DNA from: a bacterium
GTDB taxonomy: Bacteria; Planctomycetota; B15-G4; JADJEK01
Assembly: GCA_030428825.1 (NCBI GenBank)
Contig: JAUIEL010000064.1
Span: forward strand, 1 to 15,268
Direction of reading: 5' to 3'
DNA length: 15,268 nucleotides
A program made the position numbers and the translations under genes. This document shows positions 14,594 to 15,268 of this stretch, piece by piece. Position 1 is the stretch's first letter. Each line of letters opens with the position of its first letter. The notes under the pieces were generated by a model. It made no database searches. It was not told the origin of the DNA and saw only the letters and a program-made list of their open reading frames with translations.

Positions 14594-15268
14594 ATGAAGA
14601 CCGAGTTCCGCCACGGGGTCCACCCTCCCGATCTGAAGGAGCGAACGGCGTCGCTGCCGATCCGGCGTCTGCCGTATCCGGACGAGCTGGTCCTCCCGCT
14701 CTCCCAGCACGCCGGGAAGCCGGCGGTCCCGATCGTGAAGGAGGGGGACCGGGTCGAGCGCGGCGACAAGATCGCGGAGGCGGACGGGTTCGTGTCGGTC
14801 CCGCTGCACGCGTCGGCGGCGGGGACCGTCGCCGACGTCGGGCTCTGGCCGCACCCGAGCGGCGCGGTCTCCGAGGCGATCCGGATCGCCGTCGATCCGT
14901 GGTCGGCCCAGGCGGCGCGCCCCCGCACGATCCCCGAGTGGGCGGACCTCTCGAACGAGGAGATCGTCGCCGCGGTCCGCGAGGCCGGCGTGGTCGGTCT
15001 CGGCGGCGCGGCCTTCCCGACCCACGTGAAGCTCGTCCCGCCGAAGGACCGGCGGATCGACCACCTCGTCGTCAACGGCTGCGAGTGCGAGCCGTACCTG
15101 ACGACCGACCACCGGACGATGGTCGAGTCCCCCGACAGGGTGCTGCTCGGCGTCCGGATCATGATGCGCTGCCTCGGCGTCGAGCGCGCCCTGATCGGGA
15201 TCGAGCGGAACAAGCCGGACGCGATCGAGGCGATCACCTCTCGCCTCCCTTCGGACCTCGACGTCGAG
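14594..15268 (+). CDS. rnfC: RnfC-like subunit of an Rnf complex, runs off right edge
   Basis: The first 225 residues of RnfC are visible. RnfC is the peripheral NADH-binding, flavin- and iron-sulfur-containing subunit of the ferredoxin:NAD oxidoreductase complex. Motifs are the N-terminal HGVHPPDLKERTASLPIR, the lipoyl-like loop LPLSQHAGKPAVPIVKEGD, GLGGAAFPTHVKL (135-147) and NGCECEPYLTTDHR (161-174). ATG at 14594 is chosen because GGGGTGA lies 8 bases upstream and the conserved start follows immediately. Only 15 bases separate it from the giant oxidoreductase, which supports co-transcription. The C-terminal ferredoxin clusters and any rnfD, rnfG, rnfE or rnfA genes would lie beyond the window. 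Confidence 0.93.
   Translation, partial: MKTEFRHGVHPPDLKERTASLPIRRLPYPDELVLPLSQHAGKPAVPIVKEGDRVERGDKIAEADGFVSVPLHASAAGTVADVGLWPHPSGAVSEAIRIAVDPWSAQAARPRTIPEWADLSNEEIVAAVREAGVVGLGGAAFPTHVKLVPPKDRRIDHLVVNGCECEPYLTTDHRTMVESPDRVLLGVRIMMRCLGVERALIGIERNKPDAIEAITSRLPSDLDVE

Noticed and set aside
12395..15112. A 905-codon minus-strand open frame opposite the end of the giant gene and rnfC
   Set aside because: It has the same compositional shadow pattern, while the plus strand carries clear cysteine and thiamine motifs and rnfC.

Overview
This is a very GC-rich bacterial window with tightly packed genes. Third codon positions are almost always G or C, so most long reading frames on the opposite strand are only composition shadows. 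It suggests a high-GC environmental bacterium, for example Myxococcota, Planctomycetota, Eisenbacteria or a related lineage. The sequence alone does not fix the phylum. Two 2-oxoacid:ferredoxin oxidoreductases together with Rnf subunits imply ferredoxin-linked energy metabolism.

Positions 1-1177 hold two incomplete genes pointing away from each other. On the minus strand is a fragment of a DUF1343 (NamZ-like) protein running off the left edge. On the plus strand is the C-terminal two thirds of a saccharopine dehydrogenase / lysine-ketoglutarate reductase-like protein. Both lack their N-terminal halves, and the break lies near 150-293, so this looks like a rearrangement or assembly junction.

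Positions 1201-2298 are a compact RAYT element: one HUH transposase on the minus strand bounded by inverted 41-bp ends, each of which folds into a hairpin. It fills the gap between two convergent genes. To its right, three minus-strand genes follow (3771-4034 unknown, 2645-3688 monoheme cytochrome c-like, 2317-2658 DUF2007 with a zinc ribbon).

A divergent intergenic region (4035-4259) with a 10-bp inverted repeat leads into a long plus-strand operon that runs off the right edge. Its genes are a two-CBS-domain protein, a gamma-alpha fused KorA, KorB, an unrecognised 341-residue protein, an RnfB-like iron-sulfur protein, a 1684-residue pyruvate:ferredoxin oxidoreductase-like fusion with an extra C-terminal ferredoxin domain, and the start of RnfC. 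Most junctions overlap by a few bases or are separated by 15 bases or less.

The main result is this operon. The giant oxidoreductase lies between RnfB and RnfC, and KorAB is just upstream. I infer a module that passes low-potential electrons from oxidative decarboxylation of 2-oxoglutarate and pyruvate (or other 2-oxoacids) into an Rnf-type ion-pumping NAD reductase. It may work partly by direct transfer through the tethered ferredoxin rather than through free ferredoxin. The remaining Rnf subunits (D, G, E, A) would be expected beyond 15268 but are not in view.
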